A DNA stretch of 64,000 bases, taken from G963665185 sp963665185. Lineage in GTDB: Bacteria; Desulfobacterota; Desulfovibrionia; Desulfovibrionales; Desulfovibrionaceae. Under the pieces are notes generated by a model that saw only the letters and a list, made by a program, of their open reading frames with translations, was not told the DNA's origin and did not search any database. A program made the position numbers and the translations under genes. Below, piece after piece: positions 18,050-25,370 of this stretch. The stretch's first letter is position 1. The number at the start of each line of letters is the position of its first letter. The DNA lies in contig CAXXPO010000025.1 in the NCBI GenBank assembly GCA_963665185.2, positions 62,001 through 126,000 on the forward strand. Reading direction: 5' to 3'.

Positions 18050-18075
18050 GCAGGCGACACCGGAGTGTCGCCTGC
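18050..18075. repeat. Perfect hairpin between the aminotransferase gene and hisI
   Basis: GCAGGCGACAC (18050-18060) pairs with GTGTCGCCTGC (18065-18075) around CGGA. There is no adjacent T-run. Together with the next hairpin it fills the 300-base gap 17863-18161, where no gene was seen; it may end the aminotransferase transcript or form a his leader structure. Confidence 0.6.
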
Positions 18076-18118
18076 ATCATAGAGAACATGTGTTGCAGGT
18101 TCGCGGCAACAGGGGGAC

Positions 18119-18154
18119 TCCCGGCAGCGGACACGTCGGAAGACGCTGCCGGGA
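18119..18154 (-). terminator. Hairpin directly after the aminotransferase gene
   Basis: TCCCGGCAGCG (18119-18129) pairs perfectly with CGCTGCCGGGA (18144-18154), 8 bases past the stop codon. No T-run follows, so termination is likely from position but not certain. Confidence 0.55.
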
Positions 18155-18161
18155 AAATGAA

Positions 18162-19331
18162 CTACTTCGCCAGTGTTGCGGCAATCACTTCGCAGATGCG
18201 TTCATGTGTTCCCGGCTCCATATAGGGGTGCATGGGCAGGCTGAAAATGCGCTTGGAGCAGTCGAACGACACGGGCATGTCCTGGGCGGTGTAGCCCAGG
18301 TAGGCGAACGCGGTCTGCATGTGCAACGGTTTGGGATAAAACGCGGCTGTAGGTATTTGGGCCTCTCCCAATGCGGCCTGCAATTCGTCCTTGCGGTCCG
18401 AGAGCACGGAATATTGCGCCCAGGCGCTCTGACAATGGGCCGGGACAGTGGGCGCGGTGATTCCGTGAATGGGGGTAAGCAGATTCGTGTATATTTCCGC
18501 CATGCTCCGTCGCGCCACAAGTTCGTCGGGCAGGATGTCCATCTTGGGCAGCATCATGGCCGCCTGGAGGGTATCCATGCGGGCGTTCAGTCCCATGCGG
18601 GCGTTGTCGTACTTGTCCACGCCGCCCTGTCCATGCACGCGGATGGACAACAACAATTCCTTGAGGTCGTCGTCATCGGTGAAGACCGCGCCGCCGTCGC
18701 CGTAGCAGCCCAGAGGCTTGGCAGGGTAAAAGCTGGTTGTTGCGGCGTGCGCCAGGGCGCAGGACATTTTTCCCTTGTACTGGCCGCCGAAACTCTGGGC
18801 CCCGTCTTCCAGGACCAAAAGCCCGTGTTGCGCCGCCAGGACGTTGATGGCGTCGTATTCCGCCGGAATGCCGAAGAGATCCACGGGAATGACAGCTTTG
18901 GCCTGCAATGCGGAAACATCGATATTGGGCGGCAGGGGGTACAGGCTGGCGTCATTGGCCTTGACGGCCCGGATTGCGGATTCGAGCTGGGCCGGGTCGA
19001 TATTGAAGGTCACCGGATCGATGTCCACGAAGATGGGCGTGGCTCCCAGCAGGGCGACGGCCTCGCCCGTGGCGAAAAAGGTGAAGGGCGTTGTGAAGAC
19101 CGCATCGCCGGGACCGATGCCCCAGGCCATGAGGACCATGAGCAGGGCGTCCGTGCCCGAAGAGCAGCATACGCAGTGTTTCGCCCCGGTGTATCGGGCC
19201 AGCCGGCCCTCCAGCTCGGAAACTTCAGGCCCGTTGATGTAACGGCCGGAGCGCAGAACGGCAACGGCACGTTCGATGACTTGGTCTTCAATGCGTTTGA
19301 ATTGGGAATTCAGGTCGATGAAAGGAATCAT
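18162..19331 (-). CDS. DegT/DnrJ/EryC1/StrS sugar aminotransferase, WbpE-like
   Basis: PLP-dependent aminotransferase of 389 residues that makes amino sugars on nucleotide carriers. The sequence closely follows WbpE, the UDP-3-keto-GlcNAcA aminotransferase, as I remember it: MIPFIDLNSQFKRIEDQVIE, SGRYINGPEVSELEGRLARY, CSSGTDALLMVLMAWGIGPGD, VLEDGAQSFGGQYKG, and the catalytic lysine in SFYPAKPLGCYGDGG (near 190). The exact substrate is not certain. The product would feed O-antigen, capsule or flagellin glycan, but no other sugar gene lies near it, so it is an orphan here. ATG 19331 has AGGAG about 8 bases upstream. A hairpin follows the stop. Confidence 0.88.
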   Translation of the reverse strand: MIPFIDLNSQFKRIEDQVIERAVAVLRSGRYINGPEVSELEGRLARYTGAKHCVCCSSGTDALLMVLMAWGIGPGDAVFTTPFTFFATGEAVALLGATPIFVDIDPVTFNIDPAQLESAIRAVKANDASLYPLPPNIDVSALQAKAVIPVDLFGIPAEYDAINVLAAQHGLLVLEDGAQSFGGQYKGKMSCALAHAATTSFYPAKPLGCYGDGGAVFTDDDDLKELLLSIRVHGQGGVDKYDNARMGLNARMDTLQAAMMLPKMDILPDELVARRSMAEIYTNLLTPIHGITAPTVPAHCQSAWAQYSVLSDRKDELQAALGEAQIPTAAFYPKPLHMQTAFAYLGYTAQDMPVSFDCSKRIFSLPMHPYMEPGTHERICEVIAATLAK

Positions 19332-19495
19332 ATGGATTCTCCTGGTATGTTCAGGCGGGAAATTGGTTGGTCGTACAAATCGACATGCAAGGTCCCTGCA
19401 TACCCGAGACTCGATTGCGGGGAAAGATAAAAGAAAACGAGTAAAAACAGTGGGTTGATTTTCGGGGAGGCGGAAGCCCCCCCAGGGCGAAGAGT

Positions 19496-19726
19496 TTAGC
19501 GCTTGTGTTCCTGGATGGAGACCACATTTTCCCGTTTGATGATCACATCGTTTCCATCCATGTCCACCAGCTTGTAGGTGTCGGATTTTTTGTCGAAGCT
19601 CGGTTCCTGGACAGAGATAATGGCCGGTCCGTTGTTTCGCTGTACGGTGTACGAGCGGGAACTTCCGCAGGCGACTGCGGTCAGCAGCAGGAAGGTCAGG
19701 GCCAGGGCGGCGACAAGTCGTTTCAT
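19496..19726 (-). CDS. YgdI/YgdR-family lipoprotein
   Basis: Small lipoprotein of 76 residues. The signal peptide MKRLVAALALTFLLLTAVAC ends in a lipobox with Cys20 as the lipidated residue. The mature part (SYTVQRNNGPAIISVQEPSFDKKSD, then YKLVDMDGNDVIIKRENVVSIQE) matches the YgdI/YgdR fold, an SH3-like small barrel of unknown role. ATG 19726 has GGAG about 9 bases upstream. It has no obvious operon partner; the aminotransferase downstream starts 165 bases away. Confidence 0.85.
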   Translation of the reverse strand: MKRLVAALALTFLLLTAVACGSSRSYTVQRNNGPAIISVQEPSFDKKSDTYKLVDMDGNDVIIKRENVVSIQEHKR

Positions 19727-19901
19727 GATACGCTCCTTTTGGGACAGAAAAATACGATTTTTATTGGGACATCTCCGGTATTGCTTTGGAGATGCTTCCC
19801 CTTTGTAGCCATTTTTTATGGCTGACGACAAGAAAAATGGCCGCATCCGAAGGCTGAAATTTCCCGTTCCTTCGGAAAAGGATTCCAGCGGTTGCAGTAT
19901 G

Positions 19902-20204
19902 CTACAACAGATGGCGCACCAGGCAGACCGTGCCGACACCTGCCGCCATGGAAACTATCAGGTTGCGTGTCAGCGCTGCTACGCCCACCGTGACCAGTGC
20001 GGCTGTGGATTCCCCCCACGACGAGGCCAGAGCCGTGGGGGCCACAAGAGCCACCAGGATCCCGCCGGGTACGGCTTTCATGAAGGCTTCGCCGCGTGGG
20101 CCGAGGTGCAGGCGGGAGGCCAGAAACAATCCGGAACTTCGGGTCAGATAGGTGGCGCAGGCCATGAGCACGATGGTCAGTATCGTGGTGCTATTTATTT
20201 CCAT
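19902..20204 (-). CDS. azlD: AzlD-family branched-chain amino acid exporter subunit
   Basis: Small membrane protein of 100 residues with three to four hydrophobic segments, matching AzlD (TYLTRSSGLFLA, AVPGGILVALVAPTAL, ALTRNLIVSMAAGVGTV). With AzlC it forms a two-component exporter for branched-chain amino acids or similar compounds. Its start overlaps the end of azlC by 14 bases, as usual for this pair. Confidence 0.9.
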   Translation of the reverse strand: MEINSTTILTIVLMACATYLTRSSGLFLASRLHLGPRGEAFMKAVPGGILVALVAPTALASSWGESTAALVTVGVAALTRNLIVSMAAGVGTVCLVRHLL

Positions 20205-20925
20205 GACGCACCACCTCGGTGATTCCTGCGGCCATGCCGCCCATGATGATGTACCATTTTCCGGGCAGGTACGCTTCGCCCAGCACTGCGGTTACAGCGG
20301 CCACGCCCCAGGGCAGAAGGTCGGAGCGGCCTTTGTACATGTCCGTGAGAATTGCCAGGAATATGGCGCAAAAGGCGAAGTCCAGCCCCCAGGCGGCAGG
20401 GTCGGCCACGCCTTTGCCAAGTCCGGCTCCAAACAGAGTGAATGCATTCCAGAACAAATACAGCGTCGTTCCCGCGCCAAGCAAAAAGGTCGTATCACGG
20501 CCTCCGCGGGTGTAGTCGTTCAAGGTTATGGCCCAGGCTTCATCCACCATGAAAAAGGCGCTGAAGTATTTGAGCCTGCTCGACGCCTCCCTGAAAACCG
20601 GGGCGATGGTGGCTCCCATGAGGATATGGCGCATGTTCACGATAAATGTCGTCAGGACCAGGGCGACCACGGGCAGGTCCGGCCCCCATAGGTCCAGGGC
20701 CACGAATTGCGAGGCACCCGCAAATACCACGCTGGAAAGAAGGACGCATTCCGTAATGCTCAGGCCTTTTTGAATGCCGATAACGCCAAAGGCGATGGCA
20801 AAGGCTATGATTCCAGGCATGATGGGCAGGATGGCACGGGCTCCTCGCCAGTAGCCGTCCCGAAAGGAAACGGGATGGATTGCGGCGGATGGTACGGCTT
20901 GTTTCACGATGTGCTCCGGTTGCAT
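20191..20925 (-). CDS. azlC: AzlC-family branched-chain amino acid exporter subunit
   Basis: Large subunit of the AzlCD exporter, 244 residues with about seven membrane segments. The family core is clear: PIMPGIIAFAIAFGVIG, SSVVFAGASQFVALDLWG, TTFIVNMRHILMGATIAP and FMVDEAWAIT. ATG 20925 is the only reasonable start. The gene is divergent from the MocR-type regulator at 21085; the shared upstream region contains repeated ACAGTT/AACTGT half-sites, which suggests that regulator controls azlCD. Confidence 0.92.
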   Translation of the reverse strand: MQPEHIVKQAVPSAAIHPVSFRDGYWRGARAILPIMPGIIAFAIAFGVIGIQKGLSITECVLLSSVVFAGASQFVALDLWGPDLPVVALVLTTFIVNMRHILMGATIAPVFREASSRLKYFSAFFMVDEAWAITLNDYTRGGRDTTFLLGAGTTLYLFWNAFTLFGAGLGKGVADPAAWGLDFAFCAIFLAILTDMYKGRSDLLPWGVAAVTAVLGEAYLPGKWYIIMGGMAAGITEVVRHGNK

Positions 20926-21021
20926 ATGGTGCCCCTTGTTCTTTGGATGACAGCAATCTTTTGCGGTTCGTGGCGCCTGGGGGAATGGACGACTGTCATC
21001 CTGCTTTTCAGTATAGTGAAG

Positions 21022-21071
21022 AACTGTTAAGGGTACAGATACAGTTTAGAAAAAAACTGTCATAACAGTTT
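21022..21071. promoter_or_regulatory. Clustered AACTGT/ACAGTT half-sites between azlC and the MocR gene
   Basis: Four six-base half-sites: AACTGT at 21022 and 21055, ACAGTT at 21041 and 21065. The last pair forms a 7-4-7 palindrome (AAACTGT CATA ACAGTTT, 21054-21071) that ends 14 bases before the MocR start codon. This is a likely operator for autoregulation and for control of azlCD. Confidence 0.5.
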
Positions 21072-21084
21072 GGTGGAGTCCCTC

Positions 21085-22503
21085 ATGGAAAAAAGTTCTT
21101 TCCGGTATGTTGAAGCGGAGCGGCGTATTCTGTCCATGATTGAGTCAGGGACGCTGGTTCCCGGCGACAAGCTGCCGTCGTTGCGCAGTTTCTGCCGCAG
21201 TGCGCAGGTCAGCCTGTCCACGGCCAGTCAGGCCTATCTGGAGCTGGAGCGCAAGGGGCTTGTGGAGGCCCGGCCACGTTCCGGCTATTACGTGCGGAGT
21301 GTGCGGGCCAAGCTTCCGGAACCCCAGGCCGAGACCGGGCCGCCTGCCCAGCCGGTCTTTGTCAACCGTACCGCGCTCATCCGCAACGTGCTCATGAGTA
21401 TGGGCAATCCGGATATCCTCCAGTTGGGGCTGGCCCATGTGGGGCCGGAGCTGATGCCGGTCAAGGCCCTGTCCCGCCTGCTCAATGCGACCATGCGCGG
21501 GAGCGGCGAACAGGGGCTGGAATACGACAGCGTGCAGGGCAACATAGCCCTGCGGCGTCAGATTGCGCGGCGTATGGCCGGGCTGGGTGTGGACATCGCG
21601 CCTTCGGAAATTCTCATCACTTCCGGCTGTATGGAAGCCCTGTACATCAGCCTGCGGGTGCTGACCAAGCCGGGCGACAACGTACTCATTGCTTCGCCCA
21701 CCTACTATTGTTTTCTTCAGCTTCTGGAAACATTGGGGTTGCGGGCCGTGGAACTGCCGTCGCACCCCGCTTATGGCGTGGACCCGGCAGAGGTCCGGCG
21801 CTGTGCCGACCATTACGGCATCCGGGCCTGTATTTTCACGCCGAATTTCAACAATCCCGACGGCAGCCTCATGCCCGAGCAGGCCAAGGAAGAGATTGTG
21901 GATTTTCTGGCAGGACGCCGCATTCCCCTGGTGGAAGACGATGTGTTCGGGGACATTCACTTTTCGGACAAGCGCCCCGGAGTGTGCAAGCGGCACGATC
22001 ACAAAGGGCTTGTGGTCTACTGCTCGTCCTTTTCCAAGACGCTCGCTCCGGGCTGGCGCGTGGGCTGGATGGTGCCGGGCCTTTTTCTGGAACACGCCAT
22101 GGACATCAAGGCCACCACCAATGTCTGCTGTGTCACGCCCACCCAGCTCGCCCTGGCCCATTATCTGGAAAACGCGGCCTACGACCGGCAGTTGCGCCGT
22201 CTGCGCTGCGATGTGGAGCGGCAGATGCGGACCATGCAGGCCTGCATCGCCCGGACGTTTCCCGAAGGCACGCGGGTGACTGATCCCAAGGGAGGCACGG
22301 AACTCTGGCTGGAACTGCCCCGGGGCGTGGATACGGTCAAGCTGTTCACCAGGGCCAAGGCCGAAGGCATCGGCATCTGCCCGGGGTCCATCTTTTCCAC
22401 CCGCGACCGGTTCGACAATTTTATTCGTCTGAGTTGCGGCAAGCCGTGGAGCGCTGAAGTGGAGCGGGCGGTTACCAGGCTGGGCGCGATGGCCGGGGAG
22501 TGA
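21085..22503 (+). CDS. MocR-type regulator (GntR helix-turn-helix fused to aminotransferase fold)
   Basis: Transcription factor of 472 residues. Residues 1-75 are a GntR winged helix (LVPGDKLPSLRSFCRSAQVS, STASQAYLELERKGLVEARP, RSGYYV). The rest is a fold-type I aminotransferase domain that keeps the PLP lysine in SSFSKTLAPGWRVGWM (near 325) and the TPNFNNPDGSLM and EDDVFGDIHF segments. Such proteins sense PLP or amino-acid aldimines. ATG 21085 is chosen for the GGAG 9 bases upstream; an in-frame TTG at 21070 is possible. Divergent from azlCD, so an amino-acid export regulator is likely. A large hairpin terminator follows. Confidence 0.92.
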   Translation: MEKSSFRYVEAERRILSMIESGTLVPGDKLPSLRSFCRSAQVSLSTASQAYLELERKGLVEARPRSGYYVRSVRAKLPEPQAETGPPAQPVFVNRTALIRNVLMSMGNPDILQLGLAHVGPELMPVKALSRLLNATMRGSGEQGLEYDSVQGNIALRRQIARRMAGLGVDIAPSEILITSGCMEALYISLRVLTKPGDNVLIASPTYYCFLQLLETLGLRAVELPSHPAYGVDPAEVRRCADHYGIRACIFTPNFNNPDGSLMPEQAKEEIVDFLAGRRIPLVEDDVFGDIHFSDKRPGVCKRHDHKGLVVYCSSFSKTLAPGWRVGWMVPGLFLEHAMDIKATTNVCCVTPTQLALAHYLENAAYDRQLRRLRCDVERQMRTMQACIARTFPEGTRVTDPKGGTELWLELPRGVDTVKLFTRAKAEGIGICPGSIFSTRDRFDNFIRLSCGKPWSAEVERAVTRLGAMAGE

Positions 22504-22567
22504 TGGCTGAAGGGCTGTTGGGAAAGGTCGGGTAGCTTTTCTTGTCCGACTGCTGGCTGAAAAAGGC

Positions 22568-22617
22568 CCGAAAACAGATCCCCGGAGTATGCATGCGGCT
22601 CCGGGGGCTGTTTTCGG
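22568..22617. terminator. Large bidirectional hairpin between mocR-type gene and chemoreceptor gene
   Basis: CCGAAAACAG-TCCCCGGAG (22568-22587) pairs with CTCCGGGG-CTGTTTTCGG (22599-22617) with small bulges and a loop of about 11 bases. It lies between two convergent genes. Confidence 0.75.
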
Positions 22618-22629
22618 GGGAGGTTTCGT

Positions 22630-25071
22630 TTACACGGTGTTCTGGGACCTACTCAGCTTGTCGAGGAGATTTTTCAGGTCCAGAGACATTTTTGCCAGCT
22701 CCTGAACCGCTGCGGAGGACTGGAGCATGCCGTCGGTGGTTTCGATGACGATACGATTGACGTCTTCAATCGCCCGGTTGATTTCCTCCGAGGTCGCGGA
22801 CTGCTGTTCCGCTGCCGTCGCGATGCTGGATATGAGCTCCGAACTGTCCGTGGACAAGGAGACGATGGCCCCCAGGGCTTGTCCGGAGAGGTCGGCCAGG
22901 CTGGTGGCTCGGGTCACGCTTTCCACCGCGCTGTCCACGCTTTTCATGTTCGTTTCCGCGGCGGACTGAATGGCCTTGATGTTTTGACCCACTTCGCTCG
23001 TGGCGGACATGGTCTTTTCCGCCAGCTTGCGCACTTCGTCGGCCACGACCGCGAATCCGCGACCGGCTTCGCCTGCGCGGGCCGCTTCGATGGCCGCATT
23101 GAGCGCCAGCAGGTTGGTTTGGTCCGCGATGTCGGAGATCACGGTCATGACCCCGCCGATGGCTTCGGCCTGCTGTCCCAGAGTCTGCATGTTTTGTTGC
23201 AGGTCGTGGGCCACGGCATTCATCTGGTTGATGGCCTGTACCACGTTGCTGACCAGCTCGGCCCCCTCGTCTGCCTTTTCCTTGGCGTTCCCCGATTGTT
23301 CGGCGGCTCTGGACGCGTTGCGCGCCACTTCAAGCACCGTGGCGTTCATTTCCTCCATGGCGGTGACGGTTTCTCCCACGCGCTGCTGCTGTGTTTCCGA
23401 GCCACGGCTGACCTGTTCCACCTGCGCGGACAATTCCTCGGAGGCAGAGGCCACCCTGTCGGCGATGTCGTTGGCTTGATTCGCCACGTCCACCATGATG
23501 CGTTGCGCGGTTTTGATCTCCGTCTGGTCGATTATCAGTTCCATGGCGCCCACGAGTTTACCGGAGCGGGTGTGCAGCGGGGCCGCGCTGTAGTGGATGT
23601 CGTATTCGCCTGTGGCCGTACGGGCTGTCGTGTCTGATTCCGTCTGCTTGTTGTTCTTCATGCACAGGGACGAGGCGCATGCGCTGCTGTTGCAGTCGCC
23701 GGTCCTGAAAAGATCCGCGCAGGCCGCTCCGTCGTAGGATGCGACGCCCGCGATTTTCATGGCCATTTTGTTGAGATACTTGACCTTGTGGTCCGACGAC
23801 AAGGTCATGACGCCGCAGGGCATCTGGTCGATGAACCGGCTGAAGGTTCCTACCAGGGTGTTGACCCCGCCCACCAGGTTGGCGAAGCCTCCCCTGTATT
23901 TCTGGATATCGCCCTTGGCCTGAAGTGCGCCGCGTTCCACCTTCGCGACAATGCCTTCCACCTCGTCCGTGGCGCTGGACACCGCGTCCTTGATCGAGCG
24001 CAACGCGGTGCATATTTTGCCGACCTCGTCGCGTTGGTTCACGGAAATGGTTTGGGTGAAATCGCCCAGGGCCACGGCATGGGCAAAGTCGGTCGCCGCA
24101 GCCAGCGGTCTGGAAATGGCGCGGGTGATGAAGAATCCGGCAACAAGCCCGATGAGCACGGCCAGGGCGGAGAGCAGGCCGACAAGAGCTTTCGCTTTTT
24201 CGCTTTGGGATTGCACCAGAGGCCCTAGTTTGTCCTGTTCCGCTTTCACGGACAGCTTGGCGTTGTCTATATCCTGCGCAATGACCGGCCCCAATTGATC
24301 CAGTCTTTCGTGGATGATTGCGTCGCCGCGCCTGATGAGTTCGGCAGTCTTTCGTAGCGTTGCGGCATACTCTTCCCTGAGCTGCTCGGCCTTTTTCAGT
24401 TCTTCAAGACGTGAGGGGCGCTGTATTTCCTGCGTCAGCCTGTCGTATTCGTCCCTGAACGCGTCAAATTCCGCATGTGCCCGGTTCAGGTCCACCTGGG
24501 CGTGGGAGCTCAGAAATTTTGATACGTAAAGCCGGGCCAGCAGCAGGCTGCGCGTGGCGCGGCCGGTATAATAGGCGGCGGAGAGGTTGCCGTCGCCGTT
24601 TGCCTCGGTCATGACGCCGGTCAGCAGCTTTTCGATTTGCGGACCGGTGGTCTCGAGGTTGGCGGTCTGCGTCTGCTGGGCATCAAGAAGAGTCACCACT
24701 TCGGAGAAGTGCCCCTGATACTGCGTCAGCAGGTCGTGAGCCTCCTGCAGCATTTGCGTGCGTTCGGGGTCCTCGACTATTTCGAGCGCTTCGTCGAGCA
24801 GGCCGGTTGTTGTTTTTATGTAGTCGTCGAACTGGTTCTTTTTTTCCGGGCTATGGGTGACGACGAAATCTTTGACATTGAGCCGGGCCATCAAAAGGTT
24901 GGCCTGTACTCTTCCCATGAGATCGGTCTGGCGGGCCAGCCCCCGGTAGTCCACGAATGACGTGAGATTTTGTGAGATATAGTAGTAGGATACGCTTCCG
25001 GACAGCATCAACAGCAAGAGCGTTGCGCCGAATCCGATCGCGAGTTTGATTCCTATGGACAAATTTTTCAT
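22630..25071 (-). CDS. Methyl-accepting chemotaxis protein with helical-bundle sensor and PAS domain
   Basis: Chemoreceptor of 813 residues. An N-terminal membrane helix (LAIGFGATLLLLMLSGSVSYYYI) precedes a large all-helical periplasmic region of about 240 residues (helical-bundle sensor type), a second membrane helix (LVGLLSALAVLIGLVAGFFI), HAMP (ISRPLAAATDFAHAVALGDF), a second HAMP-like linker, then a PAS domain (about 435-545) and the signalling coiled coil with intact hairpin tip. The PAS domain holds a cysteine cluster (CADLFRTGDCNSSACASSLC), which could bind a metal or sense redox state. ATG 25071 has GGAGGGG about 5 bases upstream; the 23 codons before it are not conserved-looking. Confidence 0.92.
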   Translation of the reverse strand: MKNLSIGIKLAIGFGATLLLLMLSGSVSYYYISQNLTSFVDYRGLARQTDLMGRVQANLLMARLNVKDFVVTHSPEKKNQFDDYIKTTTGLLDEALEIVEDPERTQMLQEAHDLLTQYQGHFSEVVTLLDAQQTQTANLETTGPQIEKLLTGVMTEANGDGNLSAAYYTGRATRSLLLARLYVSKFLSSHAQVDLNRAHAEFDAFRDEYDRLTQEIQRPSRLEELKKAEQLREEYAATLRKTAELIRRGDAIIHERLDQLGPVIAQDIDNAKLSVKAEQDKLGPLVQSQSEKAKALVGLLSALAVLIGLVAGFFITRAISRPLAAATDFAHAVALGDFTQTISVNQRDEVGKICTALRSIKDAVSSATDEVEGIVAKVERGALQAKGDIQKYRGGFANLVGGVNTLVGTFSRFIDQMPCGVMTLSSDHKVKYLNKMAMKIAGVASYDGAACADLFRTGDCNSSACASSLCMKNNKQTESDTTARTATGEYDIHYSAAPLHTRSGKLVGAMELIIDQTEIKTAQRIMVDVANQANDIADRVASASEELSAQVEQVSRGSETQQQRVGETVTAMEEMNATVLEVARNASRAAEQSGNAKEKADEGAELVSNVVQAINQMNAVAHDLQQNMQTLGQQAEAIGGVMTVISDIADQTNLLALNAAIEAARAGEAGRGFAVVADEVRKLAEKTMSATSEVGQNIKAIQSAAETNMKSVDSAVESVTRATSLADLSGQALGAIVSLSTDSSELISSIATAAEQQSATSEEINRAIEDVNRIVIETTDGMLQSSAAVQELAKMSLDLKNLLDKLSRSQNTV

Positions 25072-25326
25072 ATTCCCCTCCCAGGGACAATTTCGTATTG
25101 AGCGGAGTTTGTCGCCCTTGTTTACATGCGCAGAGCACATTTAGGAATTTTTCTTATGTTGTCTATTATATCTTTTCGCGTGTGACGAATTCATTGAAGC
25201 CGGGTTGCAAAGTTACGGCCAAAACGCAGGAGGAAGACGAAAAGGACCATCGGAGATGGTCGCGAAGACGTCTGGTGAGGGATTTCGAGGGAGAGTGTTT
25301 GGGTCCGGTGGGCAGCTGAATGGAGT

Positions 25327-25361
25327 CCGGGGCGTATATCCTTCAAAGAAGGCCGCCCCGG
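25327..25361. terminator. Hairpin after the acetyl-CoA synthetase gene
   Basis: CCGGGGCG (25327-25334) pairs with CGCCCCGG (25354-25361), with an inner CCTTC/GAAGG stem. On the minus strand no T-run follows; on the plus strand TTGTTTTG follows. It lies 10 bases past the acs stop. Confidence 0.5.
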
Positions 25362-25370
25362 TTGTTTTGT

